Source: Phycicoccus avicenniae_A (GTDB taxonomy: Bacteria; Actinomycetota; Actinomycetes; Actinomycetales; Dermatophilaceae). From it: DNA of 64,000 bases. The stretch lies in assembly GCF_050496545.1 (NCBI RefSeq), contig NZ_JBNVZV010000004.1, positions 193,177 to 257,176 on the forward strand, given 5' to 3'. Positions 42,379 through 50,275 of this stretch are shown here, piece by piece. Below the pieces are notes generated by a model, which was not told where the DNA came from, did no database searches, and saw only the letters and a list, made by a program, of their open reading frames with translations. A program made the position numbers and the translations under genes. Position 1 is the first letter of the stretch. The number at the start of each line of letters is the position of its first letter.

Positions 42379-42807
42379 TCAGGTCGGCGGCACCGGGCCG
42401 GGATCGGTCCGCTCCGCGAGGAGGAGCACGACCGCGAGCACCGGCACGATGCCGAGCGAGACCACCTCGCCGACCCGGTCCGCGGTCGAGGCGAGGGTGT
42501 CGAGGTGGGCCACGTGGTAGCCCACGTGGAGCAGCCCGAAGACGAGCCAGGACGTGCCGAGCAGCAGCAGGGTCCGCCGGTCCCGCCACGCCAGCGCGAG
42601 CAGCCCCGCCGCGGCGAGCGCAAGGTAGAGGCCGCCCACGTCCCGGACGAGGTGCTCGTTGAACGGGCCGTCGGTCGAGACCCACACCCGCCCGAAGCCC
42701 GGGAAGGAGTCGTAGAACGAGCGCGGCGCCAGCTCGGCCCAGCCGCCGACCCACAGCGCCGGGGCGGTGAGCGCGACGCCCGCGACGAACCCGGTGCGGG
42801 TGCTCAC
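42379..42807 (-). CDS. Four-helix membrane protein of unknown function
   Basis: A 142-residue membrane protein with about four hydrophobic segments: VAGVALTAPALWVGGWA, LYLALAAAGLLALAW, TLLLLGTSWLVFGLLHVGYH and EVVSLGIVPVLAVVLLLAE. The first loop carries SFYDSFPGFGRVWVSTDGPF and NEHLVRDVGG, a pattern seen in uncharacterised actinobacterial membrane proteins. No function can be assigned. GTG at 42807 is chosen because GAGG lies nine bases upstream; the longer open frame to 42951 is proline-rich and unlikely to be translated. Confidence 0.6.
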   Translation of the reverse strand: MSTRTGFVAGVALTAPALWVGGWAELAPRSFYDSFPGFGRVWVSTDGPFNEHLVRDVGGLYLALAAAGLLALAWRDRRTLLLLGTSWLVFGLLHVGYHVAHLDTLASTADRVGEVVSLGIVPVLAVVLLLAERTDPGPVPPT

Positions 42808-42972
42808 GGCCGCCTCGACACGTCGGGCGTGGGCGACCGGCGGACCTGTGGCGGCGCGAGGGAGCCGCGGCGGCGCGGCTGGGGTGACGACATCGAGCCT
42901 CCTCGGGCCGGCGATGGGAGGATCCTCGGGGCTCGGCGCTCGGGGCGTCAAGACCCGTGGGCTCCTCCGGCG

Positions 42973-43512
42973 CTACTCCCCCGTGCGGCCGTCGATGCAC
43001 TCGCGCAGCAGGTCGGCGTGGCCGACGTGCCGGGCGTACTCCTCGACCAGGTGCACCAGAACGTCACGCACCGGCAGCTCCTCGTCGCGGCGGGTCACGG
43101 TGGCGTCGAGGTCGCCCGGGGCCAGGGTGTCGAGCCAGGCGTCCGCGGCGTCGATCTCCCTCTGCCACATCGCGAACGAGTCCTCGACCATCGCCGCGTC
43201 TCCGGTGGCCGAGGTGAGCTCGAAGTCCGGGTCGTCGTCGTCCGCGTAGAGCGGGTCCTCGACGGGCAGCCCGCGCAGGACGTGGTGGAACCAGTACTGC
43301 TCGACGACCGCCAGGTGGCGCACCAGCCCGAGCAGGCTGAGGGTGCTCGGGGGCACCGAGCGGCGGGCCAGCTGCTCGGCATCCAGCCCTTCGCACTTCA
43401 TCCGCAGGGTCAGCCGGTGGAAGGTCAGGTACTGGCGCAGGGTCGCCAGCTCACCGACGGAGGTCCCGGTGGGGCGGGGGTCGGAGGCGGGCTCGGTCCA
43501 CATGTCGCTCAT
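42973..43512 (-). CDS. DinB-family protein (DUF664)
   Basis: A 179-residue four-helix bundle of the DinB/DUF664 group. Helix 1 has RQYLTFHRLTLRMKCEGLD, helix 2 SLLGLVRHLAVVEQYWFHHV, and the C-terminal helix LVHLVEEYARHVGHADLLRE. The three histidines expected to bind a divalent metal (in RHLA, and the pair in YARHVGH) are present. Actinobacterial DUF664 members are mycothiol-dependent transferases or maleylpyruvate isomerase relatives. The substrate is unknown. It stands between unrelated membrane protein genes. Confidence 0.85.
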   Translation of the reverse strand: MSDMWTEPASDPRPTGTSVGELATLRQYLTFHRLTLRMKCEGLDAEQLARRSVPPSTLSLLGLVRHLAVVEQYWFHHVLRGLPVEDPLYADDDDPDFELTSATGDAAMVEDSFAMWQREIDAADAWLDTLAPGDLDATVTRRDEELPVRDVLVHLVEEYARHVGHADLLRECIDGRTGE

Positions 43513-43615
43513 GACGACCAGCCAACCGCCTCCCGGGGCCCCGTGCCACCGGGTTCCGGAGCGCCCACCGGGGCGGGCCGCGTCATCCTGCGGCCCGCCG
43601 CGGTGGACGGACCCG

Positions 43616-45061
43616 TCAGCCCGGGATGGCCAGGACGCGACGGGCCCGGGCCGAACGCCGCAGCACCCGCTCTGCGAGCAGGGCGATCACGACCGAGGCG
43701 CCGAACACCGGGAGGAGGAGGCAGAGGAGCAACAACCCGACGCCGAGGGCGGGTGTCGCGACGACGGGCATCCTCCCCCGCGGCGCACCGACCGTGCCGG
43801 CCCCGCGCGGACGCCGGCGCCACCACATGAGCGGTCCGGTGATGCACGAGGCGATGACGGCGAGGCAGAAGAGCGTCGTGAGGACCATGTTCAGGGTGCC
43901 GAAGTGGCGCCCCTCGTGCAGGGCGATCCCGTGGCTGACCGTCTTGGCGAGCGCGCCGTAGTCGTCGTAGCCGTACCGGGACACGACGGTGCCGCCGAAG
44001 CGGTCGACGTGCACGGTGCGCTCGGCCGTGGGGTCCTCGAAGGCGTATCCGATCGTGGAGAACACCCCGTCGTCCTCCGTCGGGAGGATGACGGTCATCG
44101 GGTGCGCCAGGCCCTCGCGCTCACCGACGAGGACCGCGGTGTCGACGGTGGCCACGGACCGCTCCGGGTCACCGGTGGAGCGGGGCACCGTGCTCTCCCC
44201 CTGGGCCCAGGGCACCACCCCGTGGCTGTGCGGCAGGGACTCGTCCAGCGTGGACGTGGGATCCGAGACGGCGCCGTGGTCGTCGCTCCAGAACGACGTG
44301 CCGGCACCCGTGGCGAGCTTCTGGGCCTGGGCCCCCCACACCCCGGTCCAGGGCAGCCCCGAGACGACGAGCATCAGCAGACCGACCCCGATGAACAGCC
44401 CCGTCCACGCGTGGCCGGATCGCAGCCGTGCGGCCGTGGGGTCCTTGCGCCGCAGGCGACGGCGCGCCCGCCGTCCGCGGAAGAAGAGGTAGTACCCGGT
44501 GAGCGCCATGACGATGGCCCAGCAGGCGCCGAGCTCGAGGACGAGGTCCCCGACGGTGCCCGCCATCAGGTCGGCATGGAGGCGCACCGCGGTGCCGCTG
44601 ATGGTGGAGTCCGGGTCGAGGGAGCCGAGGACGGTGCCCGTGTACGGGTCGACGAAGACGTCGCGCGTCGCGTCGTCCGGGGTCGAGACGGTGACGCGGG
44701 TGCTCTGGTCGGGCGCCGCCGGTTCGGTCAGGGAGACGACGGTGTCGTCGGGACGGGCCTCGCGGACGGCCGTCAGCTGCTCGTCGTAACCGACGGGCGT
44801 CGCTCCCGCCGGCGCGCTGACGCGCAGGAGGTCGCCGTGGACGAGCGGTTCGATCTGGAAGCGGAAGAGGTAGACCAGCCCGGTCACCGCGAGGAGGAGC
44901 ACCGTCGGGATGACGATGAGCGAGGCGTAGAAGTGCCAGCGCCAGAAGGCGCGGAAGAGGCCGGTGCCGCGCCGGGCCTCGGGGTGCGGGCGGGAGGTGT
45001 CGGGGCGGGATGGTGCGGGGCGGGTGTCCGCCTGGGTGGTCGGGTCGTCGAGCAGGGCCAT
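43616..45061 (-). CDS. PepSY-associated transmembrane protein
   Basis: A 481-residue membrane protein with four strong hydrophobic helices. Helix 1 (FYASLIVIPTVLLLAVTGLVY) is preceded by FRAFWRWH. The PepSY domains are outside (VFVDPYTGTVLGSL, then RTVHVDRFGGTVVSRYGYDD). RLHADLMAG and HAWTGLFIGVGLLMLVVSGL are typical for the PiuB/iron-regulated group. Members are linked to siderophore iron reduction or copper handling; which applies here is open. A Pro-rich cytoplasmic start (residues 1-35) precedes helix 1. AGGAGA lies before the ATG at 45061. Confidence 0.83.
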   Translation of the reverse strand: MALLDDPTTQADTRPAPSRPDTSRPHPEARRGTGLFRAFWRWHFYASLIVIPTVLLLAVTGLVYLFRFQIEPLVHGDLLRVSAPAGATPVGYDEQLTAVREARPDDTVVSLTEPAAPDQSTRVTVSTPDDATRDVFVDPYTGTVLGSLDPDSTISGTAVRLHADLMAGTVGDLVLELGACWAIVMALTGYYLFFRGRRARRRLRRKDPTAARLRSGHAWTGLFIGVGLLMLVVSGLPWTGVWGAQAQKLATGAGTSFWSDDHGAVSDPTSTLDESLPHSHGVVPWAQGESTVPRSTGDPERSVATVDTAVLVGEREGLAHPMTVILPTEDDGVFSTIGYAFEDPTAERTVHVDRFGGTVVSRYGYDDYGALAKTVSHGIALHEGRHFGTLNMVLTTLFCLAVIASCITGPLMWWRRRPRGAGTVGAPRGRMPVVATPALGVGLLLLCLLLPVFGASVVIALLAERVLRRSARARRVLAIPG

Positions 45062-45196
45062 CGGGGTTCTCCTGGTGTCGGGCAGCGGGGGGACCCGGCC
45101 CGGGAGACGTGGACGCAGCGGCCGCGCGCGGGACCGCACGGGAGGAACCGTGGGGATGCTGCGCGCGGACGTCGGTGCGTGGTCGTTCCCGGACGT

Positions 45197-45220
45197 CGGG
45201 GTGGATGGAGAGCCACCCCG
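45197..45220 (-). terminator. 8-bp hairpin after the His-rich membrane gene
   Basis: CGGGGTGG (45197-45204) pairs with CCACCCCG (45213-45220). It starts 16 bases past the stop at 45236 and separates that gene from the PepSY gene. Confidence 0.55.
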
Positions 45221-45235
45221 GAGGACCGGCGCGGC

Positions 45236-45817
45236 TCAGACCGGGCGGAGCGGTGGCGCGCGGCCGCCGAGGGCCCCGATGCTGCGGCCGTCCGGGACCC
45301 GGACGAGGACGTGCGCGACCGGAGCGCGGCCGGGGACCGGCGACACGTGTGCCGCGACAGGGACGACCAGCAGCCGGACGACCGCGGCGACGAGGTCCGC
45401 GCCGCGGGTCAGGAGCAGGCTCGCGACGACGGTCGCGACCGCGTGCGCGAGGAGCATCGAGCCGGTCAGGGTCGTGCCGGTCGAGGTGGCCGGGACCTGT
45501 GCCATCGCGGGCATGGCGTCGTGCAGGTGCGGTCTCGGCGCGACGCCCCCGGCTCCTGGGGTCATCCCGACGAGGGCGACGTGGACGAGGACCTGCCCCA
45601 GGGCGGTCGCGAGGAGCATGCGCGCCAGCGAGGTGCGTCGCCGCACGGTGACCCACACCAGCGGACCCACGAGGACGGTGAGGATCACTGCCGGGAGCAC
45701 GGAGAGGGGTGCGCCGCCGCCCATCTCGTGGGCCACGGCCCCCAGCCCGACGACGACGAGCGTGGCGACGACCGCACGCAGCAGCCGCACCCCTTCGCCC
45801 GCCGAGAACGTCGTCAC
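45236..45817 (-). CDS. Membrane protein with external His/Met loop, possibly metal-related
   Basis: A 193-residue protein with five or so hydrophobic helices (VVATLVVVGLGAVAHEMGGG, VLPAVILTVLVGPLVWVTV, MLLATALGQVLVHVALVGM, MLLAHAVATVVASLLL, VVRLLVVPVAAHV). Between helices three and four lies a histidine and methionine-containing loop (PRPHLHDAMPAMAQ), and single histidines recur near membrane ends. Such loops can bind copper, and the next gene is a PepSY protein, so a role in metal uptake is plausible but unproven. The GTG follows TAGGGT by eight bases. Confidence 0.6.
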   Translation of the reverse strand: MTTFSAGEGVRLLRAVVATLVVVGLGAVAHEMGGGAPLSVLPAVILTVLVGPLVWVTVRRRTSLARMLLATALGQVLVHVALVGMTPGAGGVAPRPHLHDAMPAMAQVPATSTGTTLTGSMLLAHAVATVVASLLLTRGADLVAAVVRLLVVPVAAHVSPVPGRAPVAHVLVRVPDGRSIGALGGRAPPLRPV

Positions 45818-45825
45818 GACCGCAG

Positions 45826-45831
45826 ACCCTA
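45826..45831 (-). promoter_or_regulatory. Possible -10 (TAGGGT) of the His-rich membrane gene
   Basis: On the minus strand TAGGGT is followed by eight bases and the GTG at 45817, slightly wider than the six or seven seen elsewhere. Confidence 0.35.
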
Positions 45832-45952
45832 GCGGGAGCGACCTTGGGCCGCCCTTGGGGCGAGCCCTTCGCCGGGGTCGGACGCGGCCAGCCCCACTCG
45901 TGCCGTGGACCGAGGGGACAAGGGCTACTCCCGAATCCCCACGTGTCCGAAT

Positions 45953-45997
45953 GATGACGAAGGACCCGGCACGATGCGTGCCGGGTCCTTCGTCATC
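45953..45997 (-). terminator. Perfect 21-bp hairpin after tRNA-Ala
   Basis: Bases 45953-45973 (starting GATGACGAAGGACCC) are the exact complement of 45977-45997, with ATG as loop. The stem begins two bases past the tRNA 3' end. No T-run follows. Confidence 0.88.
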
Positions 45998-45999
45998 GG

Positions 46000-46072
46000 T
46001 GGAGCTGAGGGGATTCGAACCCCTGGCCTTCTCATTGCGAACGAGACGCGCTACCAACTGCGCCACAGCCCC
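46000..46072 (-). tRNA. tRNA-Ala (anticodon CGC)
   Basis: 73 bases. Acceptor GGGGCTG pairs with CAGCTCC, including the G3:U70 pair that marks alanine tRNAs; the discriminator is A. The D-arm is GGCGCAGTTGGTAGCGC, the anticodon loop TTCGCAA gives CGC, and the T-arm is AGGGG-TTCGAAT-CCCCT. No CCA is encoded. Confidence 0.97.
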
Positions 46073-46223
46073 GAGTGCGGGAGAAACGATAACACCAGCG
46101 TCACCCCCGCCAGAAACCGGCCGCCCCGCGCGCGCGGCCCGTGGCCGCCCGGCGGCATCGGCGCTGGTCAGCCCCGCCCCTTCCCGGCCGTGACGCGGGG
46201 GACCCGGCGTCTGCGCCACCCCC

Positions 46224-46229
46224 TAGAGT
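46224..46229 (+). promoter_or_regulatory. -10 hexamer of the AI-2E gene (TAGAGT)
   Basis: TAGAGT is followed by six bases and the ATG at 46236. Confidence 0.45.
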
Positions 46230-46235
46230 CGAGCC

Positions 46236-47513
46236 ATGCGTCTCCGCCTGCCTGCCGCCCTGCGCCCCACCGGGGGGCCGGCCGCGCGGGCAGCCCGCCC
46301 CGCCGGTCCCGAGACGCTGCGCCCCGGCGACCCGCGGCGCCCCCCGGAGTGGTCGGTGCCGCTCGGCGTCCGGACCGCCAGCGAGTGGGCGTGGCGCTTC
46401 ATCGTCATCGGCGCCGCGCTCGTCGCGGTGCTGTACCTGACGAGCCTGCTGTCCGAGGTCGTCATCCCGATCATCGTCGCCCTGCTGCTCTCGGCACTGC
46501 TGCACCCCATCTACGACCGCCTGGCCCGGGTGATGCCGAACGGCCTGGCCGCCGGCATCACCGTTCTCGGCACGATCGGTGTCGTCGCCGGTCTGCTCTC
46601 CTTCGTCGGGTCACAGCTGACCAGCCAGCTCGGGGACATCACCGGGAAGGTGACCGACGGCATCGAGCAGATCCGGCAGTGGGTCCAGTCCAGCTTCGGC
46701 ATCACCGACACCCAGCTCACCGAGTACATCGACCGGGCCCGCCAGTCGCTCAGCTCGGGCGGGGTCACCGACTCCCTCGCGGCGGCCGGTCTCACCGCCG
46801 GACACCTCGTCGCAGGGTTCTTCCTCGCGCTCTTCTCGCTCTTCTTCTTCCTCTACGACGGCCACACCATCTGGGCCTGGGCGGTCCGCCTCTTCCCGCG
46901 CGGCGCGCGCGAGAAGGTGCACTCCTCGGGCCTCATCGCCTGGGGCCAGCTCGCGGCGTTCACCCGGGCCACCGTCCTCGTCGCGGCCGTCGACGCCATC
47001 GGCATCGGGGTCGGCGCGGCCATCCTCGGCGTGCCGTTCGCCTCCGGCATCGCCCTGCTCGTCTTCTTCGGCGCGTTCATCCCGATCGTCGGTGCCGCGG
47101 TCTCCGGCGGCGTGGCCGTGCTCCTCGCCCTCGTGGCCCTGGGGCCCGTGCAGGCGCTCATCATGCTCGGCATCGTCATCGGCGTGCAGCAGCTCGAGAG
47201 CCACCTGCTCCAGCCGCTGCTCATCGGTCGCGCGATGCGCCTGCACCCGCTCGCGGTCATCCTCGCCATCGCGACCGGGCTGATCCTGGCCGGCATCATC
47301 GGCGGTCTCATCGCCGTCCCGACCATCGCCGTCCTCAACGCCGTCGGGCACCACCTGCTCGACTCGCCCGACGGCCCGAGGACCTCCGAGGGGCTCTCCG
47401 TCGACGACGTCGTCGGGCCGCGAGCAGCGGACCGGGCGCACGAGAGCGCCGCCGAGGACACCGAGGACGCGGCGATCGTGCCCGACGTCCCCGACTCCGC
47501 CGACCGCGACTGA
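46236..47513 (+). CDS. AI-2E family transporter (PerM-like)
   Basis: A 425-residue membrane protein of the PF01594 family. A basic, Pro-rich start (1-50) is followed by about seven to eight hydrophobic helices. VVIPIIVALLLSALLHPIYD is the first family block, GFFLALFSLFFFLYDG the second, and GAFIPIVGAAVSGGVAVLLA with QLESHLLQPLLIGRAMRLHP the last, both strongly conserved. The acidic tail (residues 375-425) is cytoplasmic. Members include the AI-2 exporter TqsA and Na+/H+ antiporters; the substrate is unclear. A perfect hairpin follows. Confidence 0.9.
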   Translation: MRLRLPAALRPTGGPAARAARPAGPETLRPGDPRRPPEWSVPLGVRTASEWAWRFIVIGAALVAVLYLTSLLSEVVIPIIVALLLSALLHPIYDRLARVMPNGLAAGITVLGTIGVVAGLLSFVGSQLTSQLGDITGKVTDGIEQIRQWVQSSFGITDTQLTEYIDRARQSLSSGGVTDSLAAAGLTAGHLVAGFFLALFSLFFFLYDGHTIWAWAVRLFPRGAREKVHSSGLIAWGQLAAFTRATVLVAAVDAIGIGVGAAILGVPFASGIALLVFFGAFIPIVGAAVSGGVAVLLALVALGPVQALIMLGIVIGVQQLESHLLQPLLIGRAMRLHPLAVILAIATGLILAGIIGGLIAVPTIAVLNAVGHHLLDSPDGPRTSEGLSVDDVVGPRAADRAHESAAEDTEDAAIVPDVPDSADRD

Positions 47514-47524
47514 GCGAGGACGGA

Positions 47525-47542
47525 CGCACCCCGAGGGGTGCG
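47525..47542. terminator. Short perfect hairpin between convergent genes
   Basis: CGCACCCC (47525-47532), two bases, then GGGGTGCG (47535-47542). It lies 12 bases past the AI-2E stop and 31 past the stop of the opposing gene. Confidence 0.7.
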
Positions 47543-47573
47543 GGAGGAGAAGAGCAGGCGCGGGGCGTGCGGG

Positions 47574-48539
47574 TCAGGCGCCGGCGACGCGACGCTGGTC
47601 GAGGTCGTCCTCGCGCGAGCGCACGTCCGGGGCCGCGGCGGGCTCCGGCGTCACGGCGGCCGGGGCGACCTCGGGACGCTCGGCCTTGGCCTTCATCGTG
47701 TACGTCGGCCGCGGGACCGGAACCGGGTCCCAGGTGAGGGGGATGTCGTCCTCGTCGACGAGGTGGACGTACTCGATGACCGGTTCCGGCTCGGGGACGA
47801 CCTCGGCCGCGACGACCGGCTCGACGACCGCGGCCGGGGCGACGGGCTCGGCAGCGACGGGCGCGGCCGGCTCCACGGCGACCTCGACCTCGACCTCGGT
47901 GCGGCCGACGACCTCGACCGGCTCGGCGACCTCGGTCGTGGCCGGAGCGGAGGACGCCGTGGCCGGACGGGCGGCGGTGCGGCGCACCGATGCCGCGGCG
48001 GGCGCGCTCGCCCGGCGGCGGGCCATCTCCCGGGCACGACGGCGGGCGGCCGCGCGGGCGGCCTGCTCGGCGCGCACCCCGGAGCGGACCCAGCCCAGGG
48101 ACAGGACGATCGCGCCGAGAGCGACGAGCGGGGCCCACGGCACGAGGACCGAGAGCAGCGCGAGCACGCCGGTGACGACGAGCCCGACGAGGGAGGTGAG
48201 CAGGGCCAGGGCACGAACCCGGCGCGGCACGCCACGGTGGACGACGACCGGCGCGGAGACCGTTCGCGGAGTGGGCATCTCGGCCGGGACGGCACGCTTG
48301 ACGACCACCTGCGGGCGGGCCGAGCGGGCCGGGTGGACCGAGAAGGAGCGCGGCGCGGGGTCGGACAGGTCGGTGCGGGGGATGGTCTGCCGGCGCTCGA
48401 GGACGCGCATCGCGGCGCTGAACTGCTCGACGGAGCGGGCGGTGGCCAGGTGGTCCCGGCGACGGATCCAGTACTGCACGAAGTAGGCAGCCCAGACCCC
48501 GAGGAGGACGAGGAAGATCAGGCTCGACGGGGACCGCAC
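47574..48539 (-). CDS. Three-helix membrane protein, candidate Glp receptor (GLPR-like)
   Basis: A 321-residue protein at the position of mycobacterial Rv0996. Helix 1 (SLIFLVLLGVWAAYFVQYW) is at the N-terminus; a cytoplasmic segment with RSVEQFSAAMRVLERRQT (about 30-60) follows; helices 2 and 3 are ALALLTSLVGLVVTGVLALL and APLVALGAIVLSLGW. Then comes an Arg/Ala-rich region and a long Pro/Val/Glu-rich tail with repeated EPV-type motifs. In corynebacteria, a membrane receptor encoded in this neighbourhood binds the MoeA-like protein Glp at the division site. Assignment here rests on synteny and layout only. Confidence 0.6.
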   Translation of the reverse strand: MRSPSSLIFLVLLGVWAAYFVQYWIRRRDHLATARSVEQFSAAMRVLERRQTIPRTDLSDPAPRSFSVHPARSARPQVVVKRAVPAEMPTPRTVSAPVVVHRGVPRRVRALALLTSLVGLVVTGVLALLSVLVPWAPLVALGAIVLSLGWVRSGVRAEQAARAAARRRAREMARRRASAPAAASVRRTAARPATASSAPATTEVAEPVEVVGRTEVEVEVAVEPAAPVAAEPVAPAAVVEPVVAAEVVPEPEPVIEYVHLVDEDDIPLTWDPVPVPRPTYTMKAKAERPEVAPAAVTPEPAAAPDVRSREDDLDQRRVAGA

Positions 48540-48558
48540 GGTCCGACGGTAGGCGTGC

Positions 48559-49287
48559 TCAGCCGCCGGATGCCGGACCCGCCTCGGTGTGTCGCGCAAG
48601 TGACTCGTGTGACGACTGTGCCTCGGCCACGGTACGCGCCAGTCGGTGCACCATCGTCTCACCCGCGAGGTCCTCGACGGTGAGCGCGAAGGACAGGTGG
48701 TCGCGCCAGTCGCCGTCGATGTGGAGGTAGCGCGGTCGCCTTCCCTCCGAACGGAACCCGAGCTTGCGCACGACCGCCAGGCTCGCAGTGTTCTCGGGCC
48801 GGATGTTGACCTCCATGCGGTGCAGGCCGACCCGGCCGAAGAGGTGGTCGGCGACGAGCGCGACCCCGGTGGGCACGACCATCCGGCCCGCGACGGACCG
48901 GCTGACCCAGTACCCGACGTAGCAGGAGCGGAAGGCGCCGAGGACGACCGTGCCGACGTTGACCTGCCCCACGAACCGCCCACCCACCTCGACGGCGAGC
49001 GGCAGGGCCCGACCGGCGGCGGCCTCGGCGTCGTAGTGCGCCACGAGGTCCGCGAAGGTGCGGGTCGGCGCGTCCGGCTCGGGCGAGGTGGCGTCCCACG
49101 GCTCGAGCCAGTCCGCGTTGGCGCGGCGCACCGACTGGAAGGCCGACTCGTCACGCAGGGCGAGCGGACGGAGGACGACGTCGGTGCCGACCGGGGTCGT
49201 GCCCTGCAGCCGCAGCGGCCAGACCCACCCGGGCGGCGCCGGGGACGCGGCCGCGCCCCGCCCCGCCCCGAGGAGCCGGCGCCACAT
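48559..49287 (-). CDS. RimJ/RimL-type GNAT acetyltransferase
   Basis: A 242-residue acetyltransferase. TDVVLRPLALRDESAFQSVR is the usual first strand and helix; VGYWVSRSVAGRMVVPTGVA with ADHLFGRVGLHRMEVNIRPE gives the acetyl-CoA site and the hallmark HRxE; NTASLAVVRKLGFRSEGRRP is the classical N..S..V..KLGF block of RimJ. Mycobacterial RimJ sits in the same place. It probably acetylates protein N-termini, possibly of ribosomal proteins. The ATG overlaps the mogA stop (TGATG), so the two are coupled. Confidence 0.88.
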   Translation of the reverse strand: MWRRLLGAGRGAAASPAPPGWVWPLRLQGTTPVGTDVVLRPLALRDESAFQSVRRANADWLEPWDATSPEPDAPTRTFADLVAHYDAEAAAGRALPLAVEVGGRFVGQVNVGTVVLGAFRSCYVGYWVSRSVAGRMVVPTGVALVADHLFGRVGLHRMEVNIRPENTASLAVVRKLGFRSEGRRPRYLHIDGDWRDHLSFALTVEDLAGETMVHRLARTVAEAQSSHESLARHTEAGPASGG

Positions 49288-49784
49288 CAGTGGTCGCCTC
49301 CGCGCACCTGGTCGAGGGCGTGCGGCAGCACCTCGGCGAGCACCGCGAGGGCGTCCTTCACGCCACCCGAGGAGCCGGGGAGGTTGACGACGAGGGTCCG
49401 GCCGGCCAGCCCGGCGAGCCCGCGGGAGAGCACGGCGGTCGGGATGCCCTGCGCCACACCGCGGGCCCGGATTGCCTCGGCCAGCCCGGGCACCTCGCGC
49501 TCGAGCAGCGGGCGGGTGGCCTCCGGGGTGCCGTCGGTGGGGGTGAGACCGGTGCCGCCGGTCGTGAGGAGCAGGTCGGGGCCATCGGCCAGCGCCGCGG
49601 CGAGGGCCTCACCGACCGCCGGGCCGTCCGGCACGACGACGGGGTCGGCGACCTCGCAGCCCCAGCCGCGCAGCGCCTCGACGATGAGGGCGCCTCCACG
49701 GTCGGGGTAGACGCCGGCGGCTGCGCGCGTCGAGCAGGTGACCACCGCAGCCCTCCGGCCGGTGAGGTCGGGCGCCCCGCTCAT
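49287..49784 (-). CDS. mog: Molybdopterin adenylyltransferase MogA/MoaB-like
   Basis: Adenylylates molybdopterin before metal insertion. The 165-residue MoCF-binding domain has AVVTCSTRAAAGVYPDRGG, LLLTTGGTGLTPTDGTPEAT (the GGTG plus TPxDxT motif) and LPGSSGGVKDALAVLAEVLP (the family reads NLPGxPxAV). Together with moaC and moeA it forms a molybdenum cofactor group coupled on both sides by overlapping stop and start codons (ATGA with moaC, TGATG with rimJ). The length fits stand-alone MogA. Confidence 0.9.
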   Translation of the reverse strand: MSGAPDLTGRRAAVVTCSTRAAAGVYPDRGGALIVEALRGWGCEVADPVVVPDGPAVGEALAAALADGPDLLLTTGGTGLTPTDGTPEATRPLLEREVPGLAEAIRARGVAQGIPTAVLSRGLAGLAGRTLVVNLPGSSGGVKDALAVLAEVLPHALDQVRGGDH

Positions 49785-50275
49785 CGCGGCTCCTCCCAGT
49801 CGCCGGACCGTCCGCCGGACTTCGCGGTGACCCGCACGTCGGTGATGCGGGCGTGCTTGTCGACGGCCTTGACCATGTCGACCAGCCCGAGCGCGGCGAC
49901 GGTGACGGCGGTCAGCGCCTCCATCTCGATGCCCGTGCGGTCGGCGGTGCGCGCCTCGGCCCGGATCTCGACGCCGTCGTCGACGACGTCGAGGTCGACC
50001 TCCACGGCGTGCACCGCGACGGGATGCGCCAGCGGCACGAGCTCCGGCGTGCGCTTGACGGCCTGGATGCCGGCGATCCGCGCGACGGCGAGGGCGTCGC
50101 CCTTGGGCACGGTCCCGTCACGCAGCGCGGCGACGGCGGCCGGCGACAGCAGCACGCGGCCGCGCGCCTCGGCGCGGCGCGCCGTGACCGCCTTGGCCGA
50201 GACGTCGACCATGTGGGCGGTGCCATCGGCCCGCACGTGGGTCAGCCCGCTCACCGGGCGCTGGGGGTCAACCAC
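49781..50275 (-). CDS. moaC: Cyclic pyranopterin monophosphate synthase
   Basis: Converts the MoaA product to cyclic pyranopterin monophosphate. The 164-residue protein contains LTHVRADGTAHMVDVSAKAV, AGIQAVKRTPELVPLAHPVA, TGIEMEALTAVTVAALGLVD and MVKAVDKHARITDVRVTAKS; the KxxxxxxPLAHP and GIEMEALTAV blocks contain the active-site lysine, histidine and glutamate residues. The GTG at 50275 overlaps the moeA stop by eight bases; a second in-frame GTG at 50254 would also give a full domain. Confidence 0.95.
   Translation of the reverse strand: MVDPQRPVSGLTHVRADGTAHMVDVSAKAVTARRAEARGRVLLSPAAVAALRDGTVPKGDALAVARIAGIQAVKRTPELVPLAHPVAVHAVEVDLDVVDDGVEIRAEARTADRTGIEMEALTAVTVAALGLVDMVKAVDKHARITDVRVTAKSGGRSGDWEEPR

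Noticed and set aside
45236..46219. Long minus-strand frame that reads through tRNA-Ala (contains GAVAQLVARLVRNEKARGSN)
   Set aside because: The stretch is the well-known false translation of a tRNA. The real protein starts at the GTG at 45817.
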